From Loripinus fragilis (lineage: Eukaryota; Mollusca; Bivalvia; Lucinida; Lucinidae): DNA of 64,000 nucleotides. Numbering within the stretch: the first letter of the stretch is position 1; each line of letters starts with the position of its first letter. The notes beneath the pieces were generated by a model that worked only from the letters and a program-made list of their open reading frames with translations, had not been told where the DNA came from and searched no databases. Both the position numbers and the translations under genes were made by a program. The stretch is from positions 9,495,701 to 9,559,700 of the forward strand of contig OZ026531.1 of NCBI GenBank assembly GCA_964019695.1. The letters are read 5' to 3'. Positions 36,603 to 49,413 of this stretch are shown here, one piece after another.

Positions 36603-37648
36603 AGCAAAGATCAGGAATCGATACAATCAAGTACCACACCTGACCCAGGATACCAATGGGAAAGTGACAAACTCACAGTAGACACCACAAACGAGAGCCA
36701 AGAGGTCAGCCCTTTCCCAGCAGGTGACCACAAAGCACATATAAACAGACGCGCACAAAGACATAGTAAACACAAAACAGAACAAAAACATAAAAGATCC
36801 ACAAAAGAAGTACCCCCTTGGAACGGTCAGTAAAATAAGTACCGCCTTGGAACGGTCAGTAAAATATTTTACTGGAGGGCTTAAACCGGTTTAACGGCGC
36901 CAACCTCACCCTTAATTCAGATGTGGATCAAGACACATAGATATTTGGTTTGCATGAAAGACCCCTAACTTATCAATGCATCATCTCCTAAAACATATAA
37001 ATCAAGATATAACAAGGAGATAAAGCAAGGATAAGGACTCAAGAGTAGATTAAACTGAATACCAGAGCAAAAGAAATCCAACAGGTAAACCCCGGTGGGC
37101 CCGACAAACAGCCAAAGCATCAGGCCCCTACCATCTCATCAATAGATAAGTCTTTAAGTCGGAACCATCATAGAGTCTGAAGTCCGACCCACTAGCGTGC
37201 AATTAAAGAGGAAAGCAAAGTTGCCAACCGTGATTGGGTTGACTACCAAGCATGAAGTCTGTTGCAATACATTAGTGTTATAGCCCATCTCTTTATATAA
37301 TGGGAAATTATTTAAATGAACTGCGCTGAAAAATTATTAGAGCCAACAATCTTCTTCAATTTATACACCAAGTCACCATAGAAATCAGGTTCCGAAAGTC
37401 CTTGGCGCAAGAGAGATTTAAGTCCAACTTGGAATTTAGAAATCAAATCATAGTATCGTCTATAAAATTTTGAAAATGTTTTGCGAAGTTTATGATACCG
37501 GTAGCCTTGTTTAAGAAGTTTCTGAGTTATAAATTTATTGCGAGTGTTGAAGTCAGCAACATAGCTAGATGCTCTAGCAAAACAAATGAGTTGAGAGATA
37601 TAGACTCCATAGGATGTAGAACGAGGAACATCACCATCTAAAATGGGA
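36603..37648 (-). mobile_element. PLE copy D inserted in the LINE
   Basis: 5'-truncated PLE: RT C-terminal part (about 37155-37648, from PFLDGDVPRS onward, with damage) plus the complete 3' tail (36603-37152). LINE coding sequence resumes on both sides (ILNKVKS upstream, KAWSKRKLTLFGR downstream), which fixes the boundaries to within a few bases. The tail holds a tandem copy of the GTACCGCCTTGGAACGGTC block (36811-36865) not present in other copies. The 3' junction lies at an AAGTAAGTAAG microsatellite-like run. Confidence 0.8.
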
Positions 37649-37783
37649 CATTGATTTGACTTTGTTTAAAATTTCCACTGAATTAAAATCCCATATATCA
37701 TAAAAATAAGTTATAAAAGTAAGCCCTAGTATCTTTACAGGCCCCTGAGTCCAGTCTAATTTATAATCGTTGCATAACTTGTT
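37649..37783 (-). pseudogene. LINE ORF2 middle fragment
   Basis: Minus-strand reading KLCNDYKLDWTQGPVKILG then LTF...WDFN...ILNKVKS, the usual segment after YADD in these LINEs. It is bounded on one side by the TTGTT duplication of the TIR element and on the other by PLE copy D. Confidence 0.8.
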
Positions 37784-40700
37784 CAGGGTTCCCACAAATT
37801 ATGGAAAGTAAAATTCCCTGACTTTTCCCTGACTTTTCACTGACCCACTTCAAATTTCCCTTACCCAAAATATCGGCATTTGTCAAGTGTTGTGGGTAAT
37901 CTATGAGAATGGTTAGTGAACAAACAGCAATTTCAAGCAAAAGTTCCTGTATATTGAAAAAAATTATGATCCTTTGAAGTCATTAAACTCTTTAGTTGAT
38001 CTTTTGTCTTCTGGTGATCTTTGACTTACACTCAGTGCTAAAATGCCTAGCATTTCTACCAGAGAGCAATCTGTTCTGGAATTGTCAAATTGTAATAGTC
38101 AACTTAGCCTGTAACCAGACACATAACCACATAGTTTGAAAGGCCAACTACATGAAGCTGTCAATTTGTCAATAAATATATAATTTGGTACTCACATAGT
38201 TATATGGAAGTAAGAAAGGCAGCAAAGATCAGGAATTTATACAATCAAGTACCACACCTGACCCAGGATATCACATGGGAAAGTGACAAAAACACAAACA
38301 TTTAGAGCCAAGAGGTCAGCCCTTTCCCAGGCAGCAATGAACAGATGGGAAAGCATGACAAACACAAGACATAAGGTTCTTGGATTACAAAAATTAAATG
38401 ATGCAGCCTACCCCATGCACCAGGAGGAAAAGTAAACCACTAAAAAGAAACAAACAAACAACCTAGAGTAACAAATAATAGAAACTTCATCATGTAAATG
38501 ACTAAATGTTCAATTTACAGTTATGGTCAAGATTCATGCAGTTTCATCAAAACTGTGGCAGGAGTTGCCTCAATCCATACATGAACTATTATGGCACAAA
38601 CATTACCTTTTATATCAAAAAGCTAGCAGGAAAAATGGACAATGTGAACACAGCTGCCATTTCATAAAGACAAGGATTTTCAACAACCAAACATCTTCAT
38701 GCAAATGCTAATTGTGTCAATGGTGTGTACTGCTGGGTGAGTAAAGTATGTATCAAAATGTCTTTCAGTGTAATAAGAGAAGCATTACACCTATTAAAAC
38801 AAACAGGAAACACTTTCCCAAGTATTCAAAGCTGCCAATCTGTCAATTTAATTTTATTCAGCAAAACTTTTTCATAGAAATGTTAACAGACCATAGTGTG
38901 AAGACAAATGTACCAAATTATTCCCTAAAAAACTGATCAACATGCAAAATTAAGTTTAGCCCCTTTCAGTAAACCCTTATATAAAAGATAATTTCAGAAA
39001 GCGTTCATTTTGCCAATACATACATATTAGATATTCCATAAAACAAAGTATCTGAGATTGTTTAGAGCAAAATGTGTGCTATGACCGAGTTGATCGGCAC
39101 TGTCTCTCTGCAGAAGCATACTCTATTAGGATTTACAATGAGAAATAACAATTGGGCCAGATCCCTTACTGATGATTATGAGTGTCTTGAGCATATGAAT
39201 GTTTTTGTGACATCTGAAGAAAATTTCATAGTAAGCTCAAAAAGGTATTTAAGGTCACTGCCCACACCTGGGCGATTTTTTTTCCAAAAAATAGATTTTT
39301 TTCATTTTTTGATATTCTGTAGTACATCATATTATAAGCAAAATAACGCAAAATGAAGAAAATTTACCGTCCAGTTCAAAAGTTACAGCTCTTCATTATA
39401 TGGCCTATGTTGGCTTTTTTACGCAGCTTTTTTGAAACTCATTAAGACAAGTAAAATATTCTGTAACTCAATTTTATATTTGAAAATCGTTATTTCAAAC
39501 AAGCATGCGAAGCCATAAATAATTAAGAACTTTTTCTCAAACCATTCTTTTGCAGCTATACAAGTATTTTTCTTCATATCATGCGTTCAAACCAGCAATC
39601 ACCGATATTTATGTATTCATTTTCGGCAATTACTGACTGATAATTCAATATTTAAACATATTTTAAAAAAATAAATTTTTCTAATATTTTTTTAGGAAAG
39701 TGATCATTATATAAGATGCATTATGACAAAATTTTAAAAAAATTCACCGTCTAATTCGTGAGATATTACCAAATAATTATCCCTACCCCCTAAACTAAAA
39801 ATTAATGAACTTAGCAGGCTTTTCTTATTTCTAAGCATGTTAAAACCTTACGAACCAAACACTGATGATTAAAATACCTCACTTTGAACTTCCAAATGAA
39901 ACTATATGTACTCCAAATACTTGGAACATTTATATGCATATATGTGAAGACTTTTCAATACCAAAAACGATACCAAAATACCCCACCCACTGTAAAAAGA
40001 AACTTATCCGCATTTTGTCTGAACACCTAGTCAATATATTTTGACCAAATTTGCATAGATACACCATTAGGATAGAGATGTAATGTTTTGGGGACATTTA
40101 CCGTTTTCCAAGGTCACGGGGTAACTCTGCATGTCAAATTTAGGTGAAAATATGCTGTTTTAATATGCATCGCTTTAATTGATCGATGCATATACTTCAT
40201 GTACTCATCCAAGAATTTGCAATGTTTTTAAATCTTTGTTGCGGCCTCGGGCGCCATACTAATGCCCGATCGCGAAGCAAGGCCAGACCTTAACACTTGA
40301 CCAGAGTTGGTTTATTTCTATTAGATCTATATATCCCTTGACGGACATCTTGTCAAATGTAGAGTAACATTGGAGATTAGCAAAAATTTTAGCGTAAAAT
40401 TGTAAATATTTTATTGCTCATTATTTTCATATTTGCTTTGGGTGCTCAAAAGAACCGTCTCACTGAGTACTATAACTTACCTATGATTTGTTTGGTTGGA
40501 CCCGCATTTATATGAAAAAGGTTCCCCTTCCCGCTACTGAAGGGGGTATTCAGTGGCGCGGAGGGGGAGGGGTACTATTTTTGGTACGGATCCCGTCGGC
40601 GTTGGTCATGGGCGGAATTGGCCACCAGAAGTCTAGAGGGGCTAGACATTTTCTATGCGCATATCACATGAACCAGGCTTGAAGATTGGGTCCGCATTTA

Positions 40701-42088
40701 CATGAATATAAATGAGCATCGATGCGACAAAACCTGTCTTCAGGGTTTCCGATAAGATCATACCAAAACCAGCCTTCTCAGCCACTGAGACTAGATAGAA
40801 TAGTGAAATCTCGCTTGGAGCAAGTTTAGATACAATACTATTCAATTTGTGAATAGCAAAGGCGCTGATCAGACTGCGCGGATGCGCAAGCTGGTCTGCG
40901 CCTTTGTTGTTTGCAGACCCCGATGGCAGAATTCCTCGCGTACCTTTAATAATTTAGAGTAGGCCTACTATAATTTAGAATCACGACTATACTTGAGTCA
41001 ACCTTAGCCCAAGATAGCCTTGTAGCTAAATATTGGAACACATTTGACATAAGGCAAATTGTTTAGGACGCAAACTAAAGCGAGGGACTCTCAACGTCAA
41101 GTTCAATACTTGTCGTTTACGCATAATGACGTCATAAGAGCAAGTGACGTCATAAGCGCACGTCAGGTTCAAAGTAGACGCTAGAGAACGTGACGAGATA
41201 GTCTGTCTTGGTGAAATTTTAATGCAGGTAAAATAAAACCAGAAAATCATATATAGATCTATATACAAGTAGTTATATCATGATTGTTGATGTGAACTGT
41301 CAAAAAACCGCGAACAGTCAACTGACATTTCCCTGGTAAAATGCGTGTTCCATTACACTGACTGACTTTTTTTCTTCTCACAGAGCTGAGCGTCCATCGT
41401 TTAGTATCCGTAAAGAATGCCAACTTTTGTTGTGCATTATATTAAAATTTTGTTTGCATTTTTAATGTTATATCAATCACTTTCTGATTACCAACGTGCA
41501 GTGTAACGGGCATTACTGTCGGTAGAAAACATATCATAGTTGCGTAAAATCACACTTTGTCATAATCGAACGCTACCAAGTATTACCTCCCTTGATGATT
41601 TAGAGTTACGGTTATTGCTATGGGTAGTGACCTTAAGAAACAAAATGTCACAGACAGACAAATGGAAGGGCAGATATTAAAAAAACCAACAGTATTTTCC
41701 CATAGAAACAGTTTTCAGTCCCTATCAGTGATGCTTACCACCTTCTGAGGAGAAAATAATTTCCTAGATTACTATTATAAAATTTTGTGGATTTTCATTT
41801 TCATACTCCAAACAGCATTATTCCTAATATTAATCCAGTAATTAAGTCTTCTATATCATATTTTGTCTAAAAGTTTGCACATCCCTAGAATTTAGACATG
41901 TTGATCTACTTAAATGAACAGTAAAACATTCAAAATATGACAAGTTGGTTGTCATGAAATTCCATGACTTTTCCCTGACTTTTTCCAAAATTCAAGTTTC
42001 CCTGACTCAAATCAGAATTCCCTGACTTTTCCCTGACCTTGAACTTTTTTCATTTTTCACTGACTTTTCCCTGACCGTGGGAACCCTG
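37784..42088. mobile_element. 4.3-kb TIR DNA element (hAT-like ends)
   Basis: Terminal inverted repeat CAGGGTTCCCAC / GTGGGAACCCTG, flanked by a perfect 5-bp duplication TTGTT (37779-37783 and 42089-42093). Removing the element plus one duplication restores the LINE reading frame (DSKNKLCNDY). The subterminal regions carry repeated CCCTGACTTTT motifs facing inward from both ends. I see no transposase, so it is non-autonomous or has lost its gene. The CAGGG start suggests hAT, but hAT usually makes 8-bp duplications, so the family is uncertain. The interior holds a PLE tail fragment and a partial MITE hairpin (40846-40919). Confidence 0.8.
38214..38335 (-). mobile_element. PLE 3' tail fragment inside the TIR element
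   Basis: Minus-strand match to the distal tail (from AGGGCTGACCTCTTGGCTC to the GATTCCTGATCTTTGC-like terminus), diverged. It sits within the 37784-42088 element, so it was either captured or inserted there. Confidence 0.65.
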
Positions 42089-42093
42089 TTGTT

Positions 42094-43017
42094 TTTTGAA
42101 TCACTTTTTGCACCTATCCATATCGCTCTGGTTTTTTCTTCATTTATTTTTAATCCTAATAACTTATAGAATTTTGACAATATTTGAAGGCTTTCTTACA
42201 GTGATTGTTCTGTACCATCAAGAAGTATTTGTGTGTCATCTGCATATTGACTTATTTTCATTTCTTTTTTATATATGACTATTCTCTTAATATTGATATT
42301 TTTTCTTAACATCTGTCCAAGGCCTTCGGCACATAAAACAAATGTATATGATGACAATGGGTCACCAAGTCTGCAGCCCCCTTTTAGAAGAAAGAATTGG
42401 GACATGAACCCATTCTGCAAAATTCTTGTTTCTGTTCCTTTCTGAAAAATATGTATCCTTTTTTTTTTGATTGATTCGCCAAAATTAAAATAATCTAATG
42501 TTTTTTAGATGAATTTCCACGAAACTGTGTCGCATGCTTTTTCAAAATCGATAGAAAGAATTAAACCTGGTATGTTTTGTTTCAAAGAAAACATCAGAGA
42601 TCAATCTTATATTTTCACCTATAAATCGTCCTGCTATAAATCCTTTTTGATTCTCATGAATTAAATCTTGTAATGTTTGCTTAACTCTGTTAGATATTAC
42701 AGATGATGCAAGTTTATATGCTACATTCAAAAGTGATATTGGACGCCAATTCTTCAACCTTTATCTTGATGTATTCAGTTTTGGTAAACATGTAAATAGC
42801 CCTTGGTTCTCTGTAATGCTTAAGGACCTATTTGTATAACCATAATTAATTGATCGCAAAATAAATTTCCCAATATCAACCAAAAAAAACTTGAAAAACT
42901 TGACAGTAAAACCATCTAAACATGGACTCTTATTATTTTTCATATTTTTAAGGGCTTTTGTTATTTCTGTGTAGGAAATTTCTCCTTCAAGTGAAGCTGA
43001 TTTTTTGTCTGATAGTG
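42094..43017 (-). pseudogene. LINE ORF2 fragment: RT fingers and palm
   Basis: L1-like non-LTR RT on the minus strand. Visible blocks: SASLEGEISYTEITKALKNM, NNKSPCLDGFTVKFF, NWRPISLLNVAYK, ENQKGFIAGRFIGENIRL, GGCRLGDPLSS (GCRLGDP at 42358-42378) and SQYADDTQILLDG (YADD at 42235-42246, the catalytic aspartates). Several frameshifts and stops show it is dead. Coding continues exactly across the 4.3-kb insertion into 37649-37783. Confidence 0.85.
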
Positions 43018-43235
43018 GATTTTGTGGATCTTTTAAGTTTTTTCTGTCTTGTGTTTGCTATGCCTTTGTGCACGTCTTATTATATGTGCCTTGTGTCCAC
43101 CTGCTGGGAAAAGGCTGACCTCTTGGCTCTCGTTTGTGGTGTCTAACTTTGAGTTTGTCACTTTACCATTGGTATCCTGTGTCAGGTGCCGTACTTGATA
43201 ATATCGATTCCTGATCTTTGCACACTTTCTTACAT
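43018..43235 (+). mobile_element. PLE 3' tail fragment at the LINE 5' edge
   Basis: Starts at TTGTGGATCTTTTAAG and runs to TCGATTCCTGATCTTTGC, matching copy A 1898-2098. It abuts the 5'-most recognisable LINE codons, so it either truncates the LINE or inserted into it. Confidence 0.75.
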
Positions 43236-43743
43236 TTATAAAAACTTTTTCATGCTCATTTCAACTGAGCACGAAATTTATTATGCTCATAAATGTTAAA
43301 TAGCCAACAATTGTTGGCATTTTTAATATTTATTAGCATGATAAATGCAATATCTGAGAACTTGAATGCAAGAAAATAATTTTTCTGCAATTAAATTCTT
43401 GTACGCATTTGAAATTTCAAACTCAATTGTCCCTCCACCATCTCTGACAAAATTCGGATCCGCGCATGGGTAATGGTGATTTTATTGTTGCCATTAAATC
43501 GTGTGCCTATGGAGGAAAAACAACAACAAGAAAACACATTTTCAAATAGGCTCTCTTATGTCATCTGATTAACATGACCTCGTATTTTTAAATTATTTTT
43601 TTATTAGATCCATACTTGTAACAATTGAGGGATTGAGCTGAAGAGAGATGCTTTCTGCAGTTTTCAGTTTACCAAATGGTACTTAGCTAGAAAATAATGG
43701 AAACATTTCTTGTGAAATGCATTAAAATAAACGTGTGTTCAAG

Positions 43744-45590
43744 TAGGGGAGACCGGGCTAGTTCGGCCTTGAGGCACGTTCAGCATATGGCTCTATTTAG
43801 CATGGAGATTAAGATATAGATCTGGGAAACATATTTGGACACCACTTGTGACGAGTTCGTTTACATGAGTATACAAGGGCTGCATTTTTGAAGGGTGCAA
43901 TGATTTTGTAACCAAAAACTTGTTTTCTTGAATAATGAGAAAATGTTCCATAGTATCTACATTTTTAATTGTTCTTACGATGTGCCATTATTCTGATTCA
44001 AATTCTTTTTTATTATTATGAAAGAATAATGTGCTTTGATATAACACATTTTTGATTTCATCTCCTGCAGCCTAAAAGGAACTGTCACATGATATTTGGA
44101 AATAGTCTATCAGGGGCTAGTTTGGCCAACTATGTCAGGGCAGGTTCCGCCCATAGCCAAACTTGCCCCATACATACACAAAATATTTGCCAGTGTATTT
44201 TGTGCCACGTGTCCACATTGTAAAGGGTGTTCATATTTAGAGAGATCAAAGAAAACACTTTGTTGAATGATGAATTGTTCATCTGAACAAATTCCGTTTT
44301 TACTGCATGTTTTCAACACGTTCAAAAGCATTTAGATTCTAGTACTATTTTTCATGCTTATTATTGGTTAAATTGTATTCTGAAGTACCAGCTCGGATAG
44401 TTCATATGAAATTTTCTTTGTCCTTACAGAAGTTTGACTGTATAATAATAGGACAGGAACATATTATGGGTAAACTTGCCCTGAGGGGTGGCCGAACTTA
44501 CCCCTTGGTGGGGTAAGTTGGCCCATCATGTCCAGATCTCCTTGGCTGAAGATTACCCTTTATTGAAGGGGGTTGCCAGGACTAGTACCGCCCCACTCTG
44601 CCTTATTTGAATAGAAAGGTTTCGCAGAGCTAGTTGTAATACGAGACCTGTTTCATGTTTATTTGAACAAATGTGTATTTCATTTTTCGAGGTTGCATGC
44701 AAATAGAATAAATAGCTTTTGCTTTCTCTTAAATAATGGACGTGTCTCTTGTATGGCCAAATAGACAAAGAGGCTATCTAAAGCCTAACCATAACATGGC
44801 GTCCCAAAATACACACCCACCCCTCTTTTACTGATTTTAAGAGCTAAAACGGGTGCATTTCTGATGAAAATGCGTATAAAAGTGATCACATTTCTTTTAA
44901 GTTTAGAGGAGCATTCAGTCTAGTATTCAAATGAAATGCAGCTTCTGTGCGCCTGCTATCATACCAGTGCCCAAATGGGCATTCCGTGTATAAAATGTGT
45001 CCTGGAAGAATTGTGAAAAACACATTCTCAAATCTCACAGCCGACACAAGTTTTTAAATAGTTCAAGAATATATCACCTATAAAACTGATCACAAAATAT
45101 TGCATATATGTATTTTGATTACAATTTAGTGTTGCTTTGGAAACTGTAAACCTCAAAATTTGATGTTTGAGTTGCTTCAAAAAGTAAATATCCAAAGGAA
45201 ATGCTTTATTTTTTAGCAGAACACACTTTTATTATTTATGTACAATTTTTAAAAGGTTCCAAGAGAAAATCTTTACCCCTTTAAGAGAAATCGTTTGAGG
45301 ACGAGTTTGAACATTTCGTTTCAGACAGCATTTTAAATGCTTAAACTTTGACTACTCATCTTCAGAGACTGTTTGAATCCAGCGAATAAAGTTAAGAGCT
45401 ATTTTCTTTGTGACTGTGCATTTCTGGAGATCAAATTAACCAATGTAAATTATTATTACCAAATATAATAAGAAATAAATGAGATAAGGCAATTTCAAAT
45501 TTGTTCAAATAAACATGAAACACCTCTTGTAGTCATTCGAAGATTGTACTTTTCGTTTAAATGGGGTGATACTAGCCCCGGTCTCCCCTA
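43744..45590. mobile_element. 1.85-kb TIR element
   Basis: Inverted ends TAGGGGAGACCGGGCTAGT / ACTAGCCCCGGTCTCCCCTA. Inside, related G-rich phrases recur in both orientations (TAGTTTGGCC near 44110, AACTTGCCCTGAGGGGTGG near 44474, GGGGTAAGTTGGCCC near 44510). No transposase was recognised. Superfamily not assigned. Confidence 0.65.
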
Positions 45591-46069
45591 TTTAAAGGCT
45601 TCAAGGAAAATATTTGCTTTTAAAGAGATCTGTATGCAAGTGTGTAGCATAGACATGAAGAAGATTATCATGGTTATGTTGTCTTATTTATGGGCCTCCG
45701 CGCGAGAAAACCTGTCTTTGAGAATTAGTTTATTGGAAATTATCATATATAAAATTGTTACGAGCGACGTTTCCATTTTCTAGCTGGTCTCTGTAGCTGA
45801 AGAGACTAGTTTGAGTTTTTCTTTGTTGGAAACCCCCAAGTCAGGTTTTGCCTCGTCTAGGCCCAATTTTGATCTTTGGAAAAGATTACTTTGGGCGAAT
45901 TTTAATAGATTCTTTTCTTTTTGCGAAAATCTCAAAGGAATTGACTTTATGGAAGAAAATCTTTTTGAAAAAATGCCCAATTCACTACGCGGTTTTATAA
46001 AAAAATCTTGTAATTTATTTGTATGTTTTTGACAGTTTTGGCGAAATGATTGAATTCTCTCATGATATA

Positions 46070-48094
46070 TACTAGGCCAAAAAAGAAACGCCGCATATAA
46101 AAATTAAAAGTATTACCCGTTAAATGAGAGTTACAAAATTTTATCTGCTATCTATGTTTCGCTACTATTCCTGCCACACATTATCCCATTGTTTTATTGG
46201 GCTCAGTCAACCAATACCAGTGTACGAGGGTCATTTGGAAATTTCTGAGCATGGCATCATTACTCCACAATGCTTTGATAAAATGCTTTAAAATAATACA
46301 TTTTTGGAAACTAGATTTCAACGGCTACTTGATGGTTTAATTTTTGTTGAAAAGGGACTTGGCGTGCACGTGCAGCGCATGCTCAAAATGAGTAGGGGCT
46401 TATATACTGGAGGAAATTTTAAGCAAAATACTTGGAAAAAAGCGAAGGAAAATTTGGGATATTATTTGCGATCATGATTTGACAAATTAACGATTTGGTG
46501 TCAATTTATTTTTTATTAAAACATATTGTGTGGTCACTGCTTGCATGACTACCACCTTTACATTCGGAAAATGTTGACTAATAGAGAACTGGTAAACTTT
46601 CAAAAATTGGCTTTTTTTCGATTTTTCTTTATACTTTTACTATAATTTGTGTCACTACAGGAGCACAAAAAAAGCCTATTGAGTATACGTTTTTTCTTTA
46701 TTTATAACCATTTATAACAATGCATAGAAATTATTTCGTCGCGCAAAATATGCAGCTTTATCAGTTCTGTATTCAAGAAAATTATTCCTAATAACACTAC
46801 CCCTACTTTTCAAGAAGTGGGTGGGGTAACTCAACCCCGCATATTTTGTCAATGGCTTAATAACTTCTCATCGTATCGCGTTAACAATCACATAATTGAT
46901 CGATTTCTACTCTCAAGGTAGTTTTACTTTTTTGTTTGCCACTGTTTTCAATTGAACTGAACCAGAACGTCAACTCATAGCTAAATTCGTTCTGCCCATG
47001 GAAAACTTTTAAGAGTTATCTTCCCTTTGTTCTGGTTTGCAAAATTTCTTTTGCTGTCAATACAAAGAGCAGAAAGTGTTCTTGACAAAAATACCAACAT
47101 ACGGCATTTTAAGCTACTGTCAGCTACAAATTTTCAAAATATGTGCAATGTGCCATGCGATTTTTAGACGTAAAAATAAGCGCATTGCTTTGCTTCCTAA
47201 ATGGTTTTGGTATTGCTGTTCCGGTATTTATGTATTATAAACATCCAACTCAATCATCAATTGTGCAATCACTGTACCAGATTGTGGCCTACCAATTGGC
47301 ACAAAATTCGCTAATTTCATGTACTATTCTTAATGTTCTGCACACTTTTCCAAAGGTAAAAAGTTATATTTTCCACTAAATTTTGCGTTTTCCAGTATAC
47401 AAACAGTACGTATATTCACAATAATATTTTTCGTGTTTGCATCATAAAATCCTCTGAAAATTGTGCTATAACAAAGAGAAAAGATAGCTCTTTAAAATGA
47501 TACCAAACATGATAGGGTTTGTAAATTGGATACTGAGATAAAAGACCATGCTAAGAACTTTCAAAATGCCCCTCGTACTGGCTGTCTTTTTATTTTTAAG
47601 TTTTTCACGTGCACATCCATTTTATTTAGATTTACACATGTAATATAGTCGTATATCCCATATACTTGAAAACATTTTAAAAAGTTACAATTAAAAGTTA
47701 CACATTGCTAATTTACGATGCCAAAACGGACACATGTTAAAAAGGCAATGAGAATGTTACAAGCTAACGTGACGCTATCGGTGATAGCCAAACAATTTTG
47801 ATGCCAGGAAGGAAGATTGAACGTCTTAGGAAACGTTTCAGACAAATTTGAACAGTGTCAGACCGTGCGCATTCCTGACGTCATCGCCTAAAGACGCGAC
47901 CTTAAGATCGATAAAACGTAGGTTTAAACTGATAAATCAATTTTGTCAGATGACAATGATAGCTAGGACAACCCCAGGAACTCATAATCCAAGCATCAGC
48001 GCTCAAACTGTGGCACATCTATTACCAGAGATTGGTGAAAGATCCCAATATACAATGTATGTTTTATATGCGGCGTTTCTTATTTGGCGTAGTA
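46070..48094 (+). mobile_element. Tc1/mariner-like element, internally deleted
   Basis: ~35-bp terminal inverted repeats (TACTAGGCCAAAAAAG / CTTATTTGGCGTAGTA, both running into AAACGCCGCATATAAAA) flanked by TA. Near the right end a transposase N-terminus starts at ATG 47718: MPKRTHVKKAMRMLQAN, then in shifted frames ERLRKRFRQ, TVSDRA and TARTTPGTHNPSISAQTV, the paired helix-turn-helix region of Tc1 transposases. The DDE catalytic part is absent. It lies in host intron 18 kb, next to exon 5. Confidence 0.75.
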
Positions 48095-48259
48095 TATGTG
48101 CAAGGATTATTCATGAGTGCTGTGCATCTTTATTGTTCACATAAAGTAAAGAAATGTATCTTACTACGTGGTTAGGCGGATGTATGACTTAATTACTCGC
48201 TTGTGGAATATGTTAAACATGGCTCCTTACTATTTGGAATAGCTTGCTACTGGTCGTAC

Positions 48260-48397
48260 CTTTGAATGGCTCGGAAGAGGTAGCAAGGCTTGATTTCCTT
48301 GTTGTCGCCGGCGACGGCGGGTCTGTTGTTGGTGGGTCTGTTGGTGGATTAGTATGGTGTACCATGGGCTGTGTTTTCACTGTTGTTGTGACGGGAG
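48260..48397 (-). CDS. Exon 5, Thr/Pro-rich linker
   Basis: 138-bp phase 1-1 exon with acceptor TTTCAG and donor GTACGA. Only the phase-1 frame is open. The 45 residues are rich in Thr, Pro and Ser, with repeats of the NPPTDPPTTDPP type and no Cys. This is typical of an extended, O-glycosylated extracellular linker between two folded modules. The following intron is 18 kb and contains the PLE/LINE nest and the 4.3-kb TIR element. The composition contrasts sharply with the surrounding AT-rich DNA, which supports a real exon. Confidence 0.6.
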
Positions 48398-48478
48398 CTG
48401 AAACATAATATCATTTATTGAGTCACTATCCAATTAAAGATACAATTAGCCATGTACGACCATTGAAGCATATAAATA

Positions 48479-48604
48479 TCTATCATAAATGTGAGGGTAG
48501 GATAGAAAAATCCGTTTGACATCAAAAGGCTTGCCGTGTAATGACTAATGGTGATCCGAGGGACGTTTTTTCTATCCTACCCTCACACAAATAATGGATT
48601 CTTT
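48479..48604. repeat. Hairpin element type A, decayed copy
   Basis: GTGAGGGTAGGATAGAAAAA and CTATCCTACCCTCACAC pair. The inner left arm has lost about 20 bp and the loop reads AAGGCTTGCCGTG. The downstream flank to about 48795 matches 6360-6400 and 7840-7915. Confidence 0.65.
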
Positions 48605-49413
48605 ATCTTGATTACCACTGTTTTTATTTATTAATTTATTTAATAATAAACTTACAGAAGTCCCTGGATACGCTGAGATGCAATTTCAACTGATGACGTT
48701 ACTTGACGTCCTGGGTAAGAAGATAGCATGGTTATGATCAGATTTTCTCTAATCACAGAGTAAAATCTCAAATATCCCTATCCGGTGTGCAAGAATCAAT
48801 TCAGTCTTATCACTCATTAATGGACAATCTATGGAAAATCAAAGGGTTCAAAATTTCTTTTGGCAGAAAAATAAAGCTCTGATCAGACTGTCAGAATGCG
48901 CAGACTGATTTAAATCTTCACGTCAACCGGGACAAAATTTTTGCTTCATTAAATTTGATACCAAGTCTTTAAAATAATGTTATTATTGATAATTTAGATT
49001 GAATATTATAATATTTTTCAAATTTACTTAAAATTGGAAAATTTGGGAAATTTAGGCATTTTTCTGTGTACTCACACAGTAATATCGATACAATGTTTTT
49101 TGTACATTTTTGATAGAACATTTTCCCAAATTCATTGCAGCGATTGAGTATTTTTGTGAACGTCCTGTCACAGTTCAGTGAATTTGATACGAACTATAGT
49201 ATTAGATTATTACATATGGTACATTTGTATTTTAACAAAATAATCTGGGTTTTGTAGTGAAGTGCATTACGGTACATGGGTTGCCACATGCTCTAGTGAT
49301 TTTGATTAGAACTATAGAGGTGCGTTATGGTACATGGGTTGTGTCATTCGGACCTGGATCAGTATGGCCCTGGGTCATCTCTGCCGTATGTTTGAGCAGG
49401 GTTGATAGAAATA

